Source: Prevotella sp. P2-180
GTDB taxonomy: Bacteria; Bacteroidota; Bacteroidia; Bacteroidales; Bacteroidaceae
Direction: 5' to 3'
DNA: 64,000 bases
NCBI RefSeq assembly: GCF_002251435.1
Contig: NZ_NPJI01000067.1
Span: 1 to 64,000 of the forward strand
In this document: positions 7,940 through 15,642 of the stretch, piece by piece
How the letters are laid out: every line of letters starts with the position of its first letter
Numbering within the stretch: the first letter of the stretch is position 1
Position numbers and translations under genes: made by a program
Notes under the pieces: model-generated
What the model was told of the DNA's origin: nothing
Seen by the model: only the letters and a program-made list of their open reading frames with translations
The model's database searches: none

Positions 7940-10078
7940 ATGAAACATCTTATCTGCACATTAATGCTATCATGCGCTACAATGGGCATAAACGCGACGG
8001 AGGAACATGACTCCAATCACTTCTTCACTCCTGCCGAACAGATGGAATACCTCGATCGCGCACCCGTGGCCCTGCCCGCAACAGGCGGCAGGGGAATATT
8101 CCTGAGCTGGAGAATCTTGGGCACTGATGAACCAGGCATCCTGTTTGACATCGTGAAAGACGGCACTACTATCAAGAGCGACTCGAAAGTGTCGAACTTC
8201 ACTGACACCAAGGGAACCAAGACAAGCAGCTATGAGATTGTAGTGAAGAGGGACGGCAAGGAGGTGGAGCGCACAAAGGCATTCACTCCCTGGAGCAAGA
8301 CCTTCCTCAGACAAACCCTCGATCGTCCGGCTGACGGAGTAACTCCTGCCGGCGAGAGCTACTCTTATACCCCGAACGACTGCTCGGTGGGTGACGTTGA
8401 TGGCGACGGGCAATACGAACTTTTCGTGAAATGGGACCCATCAAATTCCAAGGATAACTCACAAGCGGGATATACAGGAAATGTATTCATCGATGCATAT
8501 AAATTAGACATGACATCAGAGCAGCCCACCCGACTATGGCGCATAGACCTCGGTGTGAACATCAGGGCTGGAGCTCACTACACACAGTTCCTCGTTTATG
8601 ACTTCGACGGTGACGGCAAGGTGGAGATGATATGCAAGACAGCAGCAGGAAGCAAGGACGGCAAAGGCAACTACGTCAGCGATGCTGCCACCGACGAGAG
8701 TATCAAGGCAGTAGATAACACCAAGGACTGGCGAAACTCCAGTGGCAAGGTGACAGGCGGACAGGAATGGCTAACGGTGTTCAACGGCGAGACGGGCGAG
8801 GCCATACACACCATTTATTATAATCCTAACAGAAACGGCGGTGTAGGAGGCGAAGCCGGATGGACCAAAAACTGGGACGACCGCTCAGGAAAGACCGACA
8901 AGGATTATGGCAATAGAGGAGAGCGCTATCTTGCCGCTGTGGCATATCTTGACGGTCCGAAGTCTAATCCTTCGGCAGTAATGCTTAGAGGATATTACAC
9001 ATATTCTTATATATGGGCTGTGGATTTCGACGGTAAAGAACTTGCGACAAAGTGGTTGCATGCTTCGGACACCAAGACTACATACACTGTGACCAACGGC
9101 GATGGTACGTCAAAGACTTACACAGCTCCATTGCCGACGGGAAGAACAAGCGGCAGCAGAACAGCCTACGGAAATGGTAATCATAACCTCAGCGTAGGTG
9201 ACTATGACGGCGACGGATGCGACGAGATTACCCTCGGAGCCTCAGCTATCAATAACGACGGCACCCTGTTCTACTCAACAGGATTTGGACATGGCGACGC
9301 ATTGCATGTTGGCGACATCGATCCCGACCGCCCTGGAATGGAGGTATTCACCGTGCATGAGGAGTCGCCATACGGATGGGACCTGCACGATGCAGCCACA
9401 GGTGAGATAATATGCAGTGCGGAAGGAGGAAAAGACAACGGAAGAGGTATTGCATCGGATATTATCGGTGCAAACAGGGGATATGAGTTCTCGTCGTCCA
9501 ATGACCGCAACCAGCGCAATGCTGCCAACGAGGTGGTGAGTTCCAAGAGCACATCGCTCAACTTCCGCTGCTATTGGAACGGTGACCTGCAGGACGAACT
9601 TCTCGACGGCAACATTATGGACACATGGAACGGAAGCAGCGTGACACGACTGTTAACCCTCTACGACTACGGCAACTCCTCCACATGCAACAGTACGAAG
9701 AAGACTCCCAACCTCACTGCCGACCTTCTCGGCGACTGGCGTGAGGAGATCATCCTTTGGGACTCAACAGACGGATGCACACTGAATATCTTCACGACAA
9801 ACATTCCGACTGAACATGCCATACCGACACTTATGCACGACCACACCTACCGCATGGGAGTGGCATGGCAGAACAGCGGATATAACCAGCCTCCACACGT
9901 AGGTTATTACCTGCCCGACTATGCCGAATATCTTAAGGCGCAATCAACTGGTATCGACAATATCCGTGAGGATGCCATGGGCAATGACGATGCCTTCTAC
10001 ACCTTGCAAGGTATTAAAACTAATGGCAAAAAAGCGGGAGTATATATTAGGGGAGGAAAAATTCGTGTTATAAAATAA
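7940..10078 (+). CDS. Rhamnogalacturonan lyase, polysaccharide lyase family 11
   Basis: A 712-residue secreted enzyme. After a signal peptide (about 19 residues, SCATMG region) the mature part shows the PL11 signature: an ATGGRGIFLSWR start, calcium-binding DxDGDG repeats (GDVDGDGQYE, YDFDGDGKVE, GDYDGDGCDE), WDPSNSKDNSQAGYTGNV, and NIRAGAHYTQF. PL11 enzymes fold as an eight-bladed propeller and cleave the rhamnogalacturonan I backbone of pectin by beta-elimination. The C-terminus (FYTLQGIKTNG...GVYIRGGKIRVIK) is a sorting-like tail of the same kind as in the GLUG protein. The length is normal. It stands alone with no SusC/SusD partner, so it may serve a pectin locus elsewhere. Confidence 0.92.
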   Translation: MKHLICTLMLSCATMGINATEEHDSNHFFTPAEQMEYLDRAPVALPATGGRGIFLSWRILGTDEPGILFDIVKDGTTIKSDSKVSNFTDTKGTKTSSYEIVVKRDGKEVERTKAFTPWSKTFLRQTLDRPADGVTPAGESYSYTPNDCSVGDVDGDGQYELFVKWDPSNSKDNSQAGYTGNVFIDAYKLDMTSEQPTRLWRIDLGVNIRAGAHYTQFLVYDFDGDGKVEMICKTAAGSKDGKGNYVSDAATDESIKAVDNTKDWRNSSGKVTGGQEWLTVFNGETGEAIHTIYYNPNRNGGVGGEAGWTKNWDDRSGKTDKDYGNRGERYLAAVAYLDGPKSNPSAVMLRGYYTYSYIWAVDFDGKELATKWLHASDTKTTYTVTNGDGTSKTYTAPLPTGRTSGSRTAYGNGNHNLSVGDYDGDGCDEITLGASAINNDGTLFYSTGFGHGDALHVGDIDPDRPGMEVFTVHEESPYGWDLHDAATGEIICSAEGGKDNGRGIASDIIGANRGYEFSSSNDRNQRNAANEVVSSKSTSLNFRCYWNGDLQDELLDGNIMDTWNGSSVTRLLTLYDYGNSSTCNSTKKTPNLTADLLGDWREEIILWDSTDGCTLNIFTTNIPTEHAIPTLMHDHTYRMGVAWQNSGYNQPPHVGYYLPDYAEYLKAQSTGIDNIREDAMGNDDAFYTLQGIKTNGKKAGVYIRGGKIRVIK

Positions 10079-10102
10079 TGCCTCTATTTCCAAAGTGTCA
10101 GA

Positions 10103-10155
10103 GGGCCAGTATCTTGATCCATTGAAGTTGGGTCAAGGTACTGGCCCGCTTTTCC
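10103..10155 (+). terminator. Strong terminator after the PL11 lyase
   Basis: An 18-bp stem pairs 10103-10120 with 10130-10147; the only irregularities are two G-U pairs. CTTTTC follows. It sits 24 bases after the lyase stop. Confidence 0.75.
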
Positions 10156-10195
10156 CTCAAAATAACAACAAAACTCCCTGTTTTTCCACAAAATA

Positions 10196-10227
10196 TTTGG
10201 AAATCCCAAGTAATATTATTATCTTTG
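10196..10227 (+). promoter_or_regulatory. Promoter of the DUF3791 gene
   Basis: TTTG at 10196-10199 and TATCTTTG at 10220-10227 with 20 bases between, a full consensus match. It shows that the broken gene behind it is probably still transcribed. Confidence 0.75.
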
Positions 10228-10268
10228 CACAAAACAGAAATGTGACAATAAATAATCAAGGATAGACA

Positions 10269-10463
10269 ATGGAAAAGAAAGATAAAGACATTGCACTATT
10301 TGTAGCTTTCTGCATCGAAGAATACGGCGCATCCAAAGGAATGGCAGGCGAACAAGTTCTTGACTTGTTTTCGCAATATGGTGTGATAGATTATCTCAGT
10401 AATTGTTTCGAACCATTGCATACCTAAGGGCGCCAATGGCTCATAGCAGAGATTGATGAATAA
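10269..10463 (+). pseudogene. DUF3791 family gene with one in-frame stop
   Basis: The first 52 codons read as a DUF3791 protein (FVAFCIEEYG, then GEQVLDLFSQYGVIDYL, then EPLHT). A TAA at 10425-10427 interrupts the frame. The same frame continues as GRQWLIAEIDE to a second TAA at 10461-10463, which is the expected family end. The single change is consistent with a glutamine codon (CAA) turned to TAA. The truncated product keeps most of the domain and may still fold. In other Bacteroidales the family often sits next to DUF3990 genes, as far as I recall; no such neighbour remains here. The promoter upstream is intact. Confidence 0.75.
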
Positions 10464-10605
10464 TATACATAAATAAATATTATATTCACTCTTTCGGGTC
10501 GATTCTGTCCCTGTTTTTATATGATAAAGATGCTTATTGAAGAAATCTCCTTTTCTCAGATTTGAACGGTTAATAAATGAAAAGAAATAGATATTCCACT
10601 AAACG

Positions 10606-10637
10606 TTTGGCAGTTTCAGAAAAACTTTGTACCTTTG
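10606..10637 (+). promoter_or_regulatory. Promoter of the Rpn-like nuclease gene
   Basis: TTTG at 10606-10609 and TACCTTTG at 10630-10637, 20 bases apart, ahead of the ATG at 10665. Confidence 0.75.
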
Positions 10638-10664
10638 CCAGCGAAGATATAAAAACATACGCTT

Positions 10665-11513
10665 ATGGAAGTGAATAACAAGTATATCCGATTTGACTGG
10701 GCAGTAAAGCGAATGTTGCGCGACAAGGCCAACTTCGCCGTATTGGAGGGACTGATCACGGTTCTGACGGGCGAGGTTGTGAAGATAGAGGAACTGCTTG
10801 AGAGCGAGGGCAATCAGGAAAGTGCCAGCGACAAATTCAATCGTGTTGATATCAAGGCTAAGAACGTAAAAGGGGAAATAATAATTGTAGAAGTGCAACT
10901 TACTCGCCAGTTGTATTTCCTTCAGCGAATGCTATACGGCGTATCGAAAGCCATAACAGAGCATATAGATATAGGTCAGAAATATGACGAGGTGAAGAAA
11001 GTGTATTCTATCAACATCCTCTACTTCGACCTTGGTAGAGGTAGCGACTATCTCTATCATGGCAAAACTGTCTTCACCGGTGTCCACACCAACGACCTGC
11101 TTGAGGTGAATATCAAGGAGGCTGAGGAGCTCCGTATGCGTGTGCCCCAGGACATATTCCCTGAGTATTATATCATACGTGTGAACGAGTTTAACAGCGT
11201 GGCCACCACCCCGATAGAGGAATGGCTCGATTATCTGAAGAACAACCGCATCAAGGATGACACCTCTACGCCAGGACTGAGGGAAGCACGCCAGAAACTT
11301 CTTTATATGACGATGAGCGACAAGGAACGTCGGGCTTATGATGAGCACATGGACGACATCATGGTGCAGAACGACGTGCTCGACACCGCAAAAATGGAAG
11401 GTCGTGCTGAAGGTATAATGTTAACAGCTAAAAATTTAAAGGCAATGGGCTTAAGTGTAGCCGATATAATAAAGGCAACAGGACTGTCGGAAGATGACAT
11501 TATGAAGTTGTAA
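10665..11513 (+). CDS. Rpn/PDDEXK_2 family nuclease (recombination-promoting type)
   Basis: A 282-residue protein of the PDDEXK_2 'transposase-like' nuclease family, related to Rpn proteins. The front carries the family start YIRFDWAVKRMLRDKANF. The nuclease core follows with D62 and the ExQ pair (E76, Q78) in IIIVEVQL, then YFLQRMLYG and a long helical region. The C-terminus ends in a small helical module, GLSVADIIKATGLSEDDI, typical of the family. Related proteins cut DNA with low specificity and are multi-copy in Bacteroidales; whether this one has a host role is unknown. All motifs appear intact. It has its own promoter. Confidence 0.85.
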   Translation: MEVNNKYIRFDWAVKRMLRDKANFAVLEGLITVLTGEVVKIEELLESEGNQESASDKFNRVDIKAKNVKGEIIIVEVQLTRQLYFLQRMLYGVSKAITEHIDIGQKYDEVKKVYSINILYFDLGRGSDYLYHGKTVFTGVHTNDLLEVNIKEAEELRMRVPQDIFPEYYIIRVNEFNSVATTPIEEWLDYLKNNRIKDDTSTPGLREARQKLLYMTMSDKERRAYDEHMDDIMVQNDVLDTAKMEGRAEGIMLTAKNLKAMGLSVADIIKATGLSEDDIMKL

Positions 11514-11736
11514 TCATGACCCGCTGCCCCGTGCTGAAGGAATTTATAGTCAAGGGATTTTTATACCGTTATTCCTCTTTTTCACCCTTATCTCCACGAG
11601 TCACAACTCCCGAAGTGACATGGAGGCAATGATGCAATGCGAGCTCAAATCCATGCATAAGCTGTTGTGCCTTTCACCTCTACAGTATGATACTCACATA
11701 AATTCTTCATTTTCGTATAAAAAACATAAGGATAAT

Positions 11737-11767
11737 TTTGTGTTTTAAATAAAAAGGTGTATCTTTG
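11737..11767 (+). promoter_or_regulatory. Promoter of the antitoxin-like gene
   Basis: TTTG at 11737-11740 and TATCTTTG at 11760-11767, spacing 19. The rest of the 11514-11847 gap shows no gene. It holds the second copy of a 21-base repeat (11580-11600) shared with 5407-5427. Confidence 0.7.
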
Positions 11768-11847
11768 CCTACGGAAATTGTCGTAGTGGCGCAAAACAGT
11801 GCGCACCCACGACACTGTAATAATCAGATATGTAAATATTTGGAGAT

Positions 11848-12072
11848 ATGACAACAATGACTTTACAGATTGACAACCCCTCCATCTTTGAACACCTCAA
11901 AAGTGTTTTGGGGTTGATGAAAGGAGTGACAATTGTTGGTATGACCGATAATTTGGATGTCGATATACCAAATGAGACTCCACTCTCAGCTATGAATGAA
12001 GCTGAGAGTGGAGAAGATGCCGGCATTGTCAATATTGACAGTGTGGAAAGTTTTATTGCTACAATGAGATGA
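11848..12072 (+). CDS. Small acidic antitoxin-like protein without a partner
   Basis: A 74-residue acidic protein beginning MTTMTLQIDNPSIFEHLKSV and ending in an EAESGEDAGIV...SVESFIATM helix. The shape (short DNA-binding-like front, then a linker and an acidic helix) resembles RelB/ParD-like antitoxins of Bacteroidales, which normally overlap a RelE/ParE toxin gene. The stop is followed by GATGAAATAGTAG, where a toxin start would be expected, but that frame closes after two codons. No toxin is found downstream. It is therefore an orphan, or the toxin was deleted. The family is inferred from shape, not from a motif match. Confidence 0.55.
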   Translation: MTTMTLQIDNPSIFEHLKSVLGLMKGVTIVGMTDNLDVDIPNETPLSAMNEAESGEDAGIVNIDSVESFIATMR

Positions 12073-12154
12073 TGAAATAGTAGGAACACGTATTCACTCC
12101 TGCTACCTATTTATAATATAGGGACATAGACAGAATACAATGTTGAATTAAAAA

Positions 12155-12331
12155 GTGAACATTAAGAAACAGACATTAAAGGAAAAACAGAAACGCGAGC
12201 AGGACATCAGAGCCAAAGGCATCCTGACATCCCCAATGAGAGAAAACAATCACGAGGCACAAGCCTCAAAATCATCAACTCGGCGTTTCCGTTCTGAAAA
12301 CTTGATAAAGGACATAAAAATAAAATATTGA
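12155..12331 (+). CDS. Possible small basic ORF (GTG start)
   Basis: A 58-residue frame opens with GTG at 12155 and ends with TGA at 12329-12331. It is rich in Lys, Arg and Glu (KEKQKREQDIRAKG). No ATG is available and no ribosome site is obvious, so it may be the remnant of a larger gene. The stop falls 14 bases before the structured RNA. No family is recognised. Confidence 0.25.
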   Translation: MNIKKQTLKEKQKREQDIRAKGILTSPMRENNHEAQASKSSTRRFRSENLIKDIKIKY

Positions 12332-12344
12332 GCTTTTAGCTCTT

Positions 12345-12508
12345 GTTCTCTTTCGATTGAATACCGCCAATATTCGCATACATAGGACAAGCAGACTGAA
12401 GGTTCACGCTTATAAGGCGTGGACTATTCTGTGCTTGTTTGTATGCAGGTCACTTGGCGGTAACCAAATCGAAAGGCAGGCAAAAGAATGGTTGCACGCC
12501 TTTTTTAA
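12345..12508 (+). ncRNA. Rod-shaped structured RNA, possibly 6S-like
   Basis: Five nested stems fold about 126 bases into one long rod. CTTTCGATT (12350-12358) pairs with 12467-12475. TACCGCCA (12362-12369) pairs with 12455-12462. CATACA (12377-12382) pairs with 12440-12445. ACAAGCA (12387-12393) pairs with 12432-12438. CACGC (12405-12409) pairs with 12417-12421. Asymmetric internal loops separate the stems. A GGC...GCC hairpin and TTTTTT at 12501-12506 end it on the plus strand. The size and the long rod with an inner bubble resemble 6S RNA, for which a Bacteroidales-specific form is known, but I cannot confirm that from sequence. No consensus -7 box is seen just upstream. Confidence 0.6.
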
Positions 12509-12522
12509 TACTTAAAAGTAAT

Positions 12523-14010
12523 ATGAATAGAAATTTTTTAATTAAAGTTCTTTTTGCAGCAATTTTACCTCTTTTCATCTCTTGTGAAAATAAGGATAAT
12601 CCTTCAAACGAAGACATTAATAACAACAATGGAAATCAACAGCAAAATCCAGTTGAACTAGTAATGAATGTTGATGACCCTGAAATACTTGCCTTACAAG
12701 TTGCAGATGGTACCAGTGTACATTATTATGGAGAAAAAAACGATGATGGTACACCAAAATCAATTCAACAAATTTTTGTAAAGGATAATATTGATGGGAA
12801 TACTATAATTGATGTAGATGAAAAATTGAAACCAACAAGAATTGTTACTTATACTGGAGTAACTTATGATATAGAGTGGTCAAGTGATACGGAAGGAGTC
12901 ATAAATGCTTATGAGCCTGTATCTAAAACAACTGTTTGTGTCAATTTTGATACTAAGACAGAAATAGGAATCTTAGACACACCAAAAACTTCAATTAAGA
13001 AAGCTTCTAGAAATGGTGAGTTTAGAACTTCTATTGTACCGAATAATACATCTATCAATAACAATTATTATGTTCAAAAAAAAGTACGTTCGGCTGCTGA
13101 TGGCAATCAAAGTGTTTTAGTAACATTTGAGAAGTGTGATGATTTTTATGATCCAACCTCAATATATTTAACAGTTCTTGGAGAAGATGGAAGTTGGAGG
13201 GGTGAACTTCATCAATACGAGAAGATTGCAACAGGAAAATATTTGTTTCAAATCCCATCTAGTAAATATTCCTCTATTGATATGGAGCAGTGGGTTGATG
13301 CAATCAACAATGTCTTTAGTGCAGTTGGCTTTGTGAGTGAATGTTTAGTTGCTGTTGGTGGTGATTATGTCCTGTGTGCTGCTGTTTCTGCAGGATTGAC
13401 GGCTTTAACTGAAGGCGCTTTTATAGCTGCTGCCCCAGGTTTCACTGCTGGATGTACAGCTGCAATAAAAGGATTGGCTGCTGCATCATTAATAAATGGA
13501 GTCGGATTATCTGGCGTTCCTGCTTTTGGCGCAGATAATACTCCAACTTTATCAAATGCTTTTATTCAAATGCTCAAAGATGCAAATCTGCTAAAAAAAA
13601 TATATACTGACAATATCAAAATTGGATGTGTTGTTAATGGTACTGCTGGAGGTTGGCCTGAAGTGCTTATGACTCCAGATGATTTATCAAAGGTTATTCC
13701 TATTGTTACAGAAGGAACACCTCTGATGCAGCGCTTCTATTTGGATCCGTCCTCGCCTGTAGCTTATCAAGGTTATAACGCATATGCCGTTTTGCATTGT
13801 ATGGAAAAAGGAACAAAGGTAACTATGCATATTGAAGGAACAGATGGATACAAAAAAACTCAAGAATATACAATAACATCAACTAACTCAACAATATCTA
13901 TGTATGTTCCTGGTGCAGAAAAAGGAGTTCAAGATATAGTAACTATTGATATCAGAACTTCAACTGGTGATTTCCTTCAAGGCTCACATGCATACTTGTG
14001 GTTTCATTAG
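12523..14010 (+). CDS. AT-rich lipoprotein of unknown function
   Basis: A 495-residue protein from the ATG at 12523. Earlier in-frame starts lie inside the structured RNA and are rejected. The signal peptide ends in a lipobox (LFISC), so Cys19 should carry lipid. An Asn-rich linker follows. The middle resembles an immunoglobulin-like or beta-rich region with D/N-rich turns. A glycine/alanine-rich hydrophobic stretch (about residues 270-330) could be membrane-associated or packed inside. No named domain is recognised. Base composition is clearly lower in GC than the surrounding genes, which suggests recent transfer. It follows the RNA terminator, so its own promoter is unclear. Confidence 0.7.
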   Translation: MNRNFLIKVLFAAILPLFISCENKDNPSNEDINNNNGNQQQNPVELVMNVDDPEILALQVADGTSVHYYGEKNDDGTPKSIQQIFVKDNIDGNTIIDVDEKLKPTRIVTYTGVTYDIEWSSDTEGVINAYEPVSKTTVCVNFDTKTEIGILDTPKTSIKKASRNGEFRTSIVPNNTSINNNYYVQKKVRSAADGNQSVLVTFEKCDDFYDPTSIYLTVLGEDGSWRGELHQYEKIATGKYLFQIPSSKYSSIDMEQWVDAINNVFSAVGFVSECLVAVGGDYVLCAAVSAGLTALTEGAFIAAAPGFTAGCTAAIKGLAAASLINGVGLSGVPAFGADNTPTLSNAFIQMLKDANLLKKIYTDNIKIGCVVNGTAGGWPEVLMTPDDLSKVIPIVTEGTPLMQRFYLDPSSPVAYQGYNAYAVLHCMEKGTKVTMHIEGTDGYKKTQEYTITSTNSTISMYVPGAEKGVQDIVTIDIRTSTGDFLQGSHAYLWFH

Positions 14011-14033
14011 ACTGTTAAACAAGATGTGGACAT

Positions 14034-14090
14034 CGTTAGAAGTGAATCACATGAATCACTGAGGCTGGTATCACTGATTCGCACCTAACG
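14034..14090 (+). terminator. Hairpin after the lipoprotein gene
   Basis: CGTTAG (14034-14039) pairs with CTAACG (14085-14090), and inside it GTGAATCA pairs with TGATTC. No strong T-run follows, so termination would be weak. Confidence 0.4.
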
Positions 14091-14133
14091 AAATAGGCGT
14101 GAACCGGGGACAGACACCGTTCATGATAGGAAT

Positions 14134-14373
14134 GTGTGCTTATATGATATTTTCACATTGGGCAGTTTGCCCAATGTGAAAATATCACTGTCCTTCAATA
14201 ACACGCAATGCTTCTGTTCCCCAAAGGATGATGATTATCCGTGCAGATACACCATCAAGAAATATCATAGCGAGAAGATTGTCACCGATGAGTCTTGGGA
14301 GCATGAAAAGATGGAGCTTCTTCCGAATAATACTGATATTTATGATAAGATTATTAACCTTGCGCCACAATGA
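14134..14373 (+). pseudogene. Fragment of an unidentified gene, no proper start
   Basis: A frame of 79 codons opens only with GTG and is closed by a stop at 14086-14088. The C-terminal part (YTIKKYHSEKIVTDESWEHE, then MELLPNN) looks like real protein, perhaps the tail of a regulator or peptidase. The front codons are made by a perfect palindrome (14146-14186), which is unlikely to be original coding sequence. I read it as a gene remnant fused to the palindrome. The family is not known. Confidence 0.35.
14146..14186. repeat. Perfect palindrome: 19-bp stem, 3-nt loop
   Basis: The bases 14146-14164 are an exact reverse complement of 14168-14186, separated only by GTT. The arm reads GATATTTTCACATTGGGCA. 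No mismatch or wobble occurs in 19 pairs. There is no T-run after it. It could be a very strong terminator-like RNA hairpin, a recombination site or the scar of an insertion. Confidence 0.9.
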
Positions 14374-14415
14374 ATAATAACCTTGTGGCGTTAAGGTTAA
14401 TAAACTTATCGGATA

Positions 14416-14577
14416 ATGAAAGCATTTACTGCATATCGGGGAACGTTTTCGTTAAGCCAGATGAGCAATGTTGAGCTTGCTCAATCTATGCCATGCAAGG
14501 AGGAAGAAGACGAAGTCAAGGTGAGCCTCGACAAGAAAATCCAGGCAGTCAATCTTACCGATGGGGTGTTTGGGTAA
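14416..14577 (+). CDS. Small hypothetical protein (53 residues)
   Basis: ATG at 14416 to TAA at 14575-14577. It begins MKAFTAYRGTFSL and carries an acidic middle (EEEDEVKVSLDKK). It is followed by a good terminator hairpin, which favours a real gene or a recent remnant. No family is recognised. Confidence 0.4.
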   Translation: MKAFTAYRGTFSLSQMSNVELAQSMPCKEEEDEVKVSLDKKIQAVNLTDGVFG

Positions 14578-14592
14578 TCAGCACAAACAAAA

Positions 14593-14632
14593 AAACAAGG
14601 GGAAGAGAGATTCTCTTTTCCCTTTGTTTGTA
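14593..14632. terminator. Bidirectional terminator
   Basis: A 17-bp stem pairs 14593-14609 with 14613-14629, with two G-U pairs, flanked by A-rich and T-rich runs. It lies between the small plus-strand gene and the end of the minus-strand Abi gene. Confidence 0.7.
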
Positions 14633-14655
14633 ATAAATTCAGCATACGGACAATG

Positions 14656-15420
14656 CTATTTCCATAAGGGATTATTATCCCACCCTCTCGTAAACCCTAT
14701 CATGAAGACGGGGACATCAGGCATGGAACAGAACAAATCCTTTATGTCATCCTTGACAGTATTGTCTGGCTTTATGGCGTTGCAAAGATACAGCAGGCAG
14801 GAAATGACCCCAAAGGCACGTTTCCTTTGATGCTCTGTCATGTCTTGTACCATCCACTTATAACGATGTCCTCTTATGTTGGTAGGTTTCTTAGAGAATA
14901 TCCTGTACCAAATACGAGAGTGATGTGCAATGGTGTTTCTCAACACGGATATGGCTTCCAGCCAACTTGACAGGTCCCTTGCAGAGTAGAGTCCGAGTTC
15001 ATTAGCAATCCTCGACTTCAGCGGAGATTGGTTTTTGAGATTCTTATACATCTTTGAGAGTGTTCCAAAGGTGGCTGTCTCAAAAATAATCCATGCGTCG
15101 GGATTGTCACCGCTGAGCGAATTCTTGTCCCAATTGGGATGCTCATCAATGTATTTGCGGACAAATGGATCTGAGTTTCGTCCAAATTCTGTTTTCATGT
15201 CCAACACGACACTTTCATGAAACTGTCGGTTGTCAAACAGTGACGAGTCAAGATACCACAGCCCTGAATTAGTAGCCAACGATAATGTGGTTATGAATTT
15301 GGTGCGTAGTCCAACTTCCAGAATCTCGATTGCGGCAAATAGTATGCTCCTTAGCCTTTTGTCAAACTCATACCGTTGAATGACAGTGTCAAAACTTGCA
15401 TCATCAGAAAAACGGGTCAG
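14656..15420 (-). pseudogene. Abi_2 family abortive-infection gene, front removed at a dispersed repeat
   Basis: The C-terminal three quarters of an Abi_2 (AbiD/AbiF-like) protein are intact: RFSDDASFDTVIQRYEFDKR, then LRSILFAAIEILEVGLRTKF, an SPLKSRIANELGL segment, and the helix LEAISVLRNTIAHHSRIW near the end. These proteins are linked to phage defence. Family sequence runs without a stop from 14656 up to about 15420. It ends exactly where the dispersed repeat starts at 15421, and a TGA closes the frame at 15439-15441. The expected front (about 60-70 residues, with a GYYRL-type motif) is missing. A TTG at 15277-15279 could start a shorter product. Probably nonfunctional. Confidence 0.75.
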
Positions 15421-15485
15421 AGGGACAGGTACATTGGTTCACTCTTTCGGGGCGACGAACCTGTCCATGTGATTCTGTGATTCTC
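15421..15485. repeat. Dispersed about 57-65-bp element, copy 2
   Basis: It matches 7564-7620 closely, with the same GACAGGT/ACCTGTC inverted pair and a duplicated GTGATTCT at the end. It lies exactly between two broken genes on the minus strand: the Abi_2 front is lost on one side, and a YafQ-like tail begins on the other, its stop codon touching the element. Confidence 0.65.
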
Positions 15486-15588
15486 AAAATATGTCTGAAT
15501 GAGTTCCTGTATCAAGGAAGAGAAGTGTCATCGTGTCGTTTTCCTGAATCCAAACAAGAAGCCAGTCGGATTCAATGTGACACTCCCA
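15484..15588 (-). pseudogene. C-terminal remnant of a YafQ/RelE-like toxin
   Basis: Minus-strand codons read WECHIESDWLLVWIQ, then ENDTMTLLFLDTGTHSDIF, then TGA. This is the conserved end of YafQ-type mRNA interferases, with the ECHIxxDWLLVW strand and the terminal SH(S)D-F residues that belong to the active site. The first about 55-60 residues of the toxin are missing, and upstream codons come from the repeat array instead. No matching antitoxin sits next to it. A dead toxin gene. Confidence 0.7.
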
Positions 15589-15642
15589 TTTCTCTGACCC
15601 GCCTCTGACCCGTTGTAAATGTATAAAGATAGTCGGATAGAT

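Noticed and set aside
12439-12522. Longer start for the lipoprotein gene
   Set aside because: These codons lie in the structured RNA and would place extra residues before a clear signal peptide.
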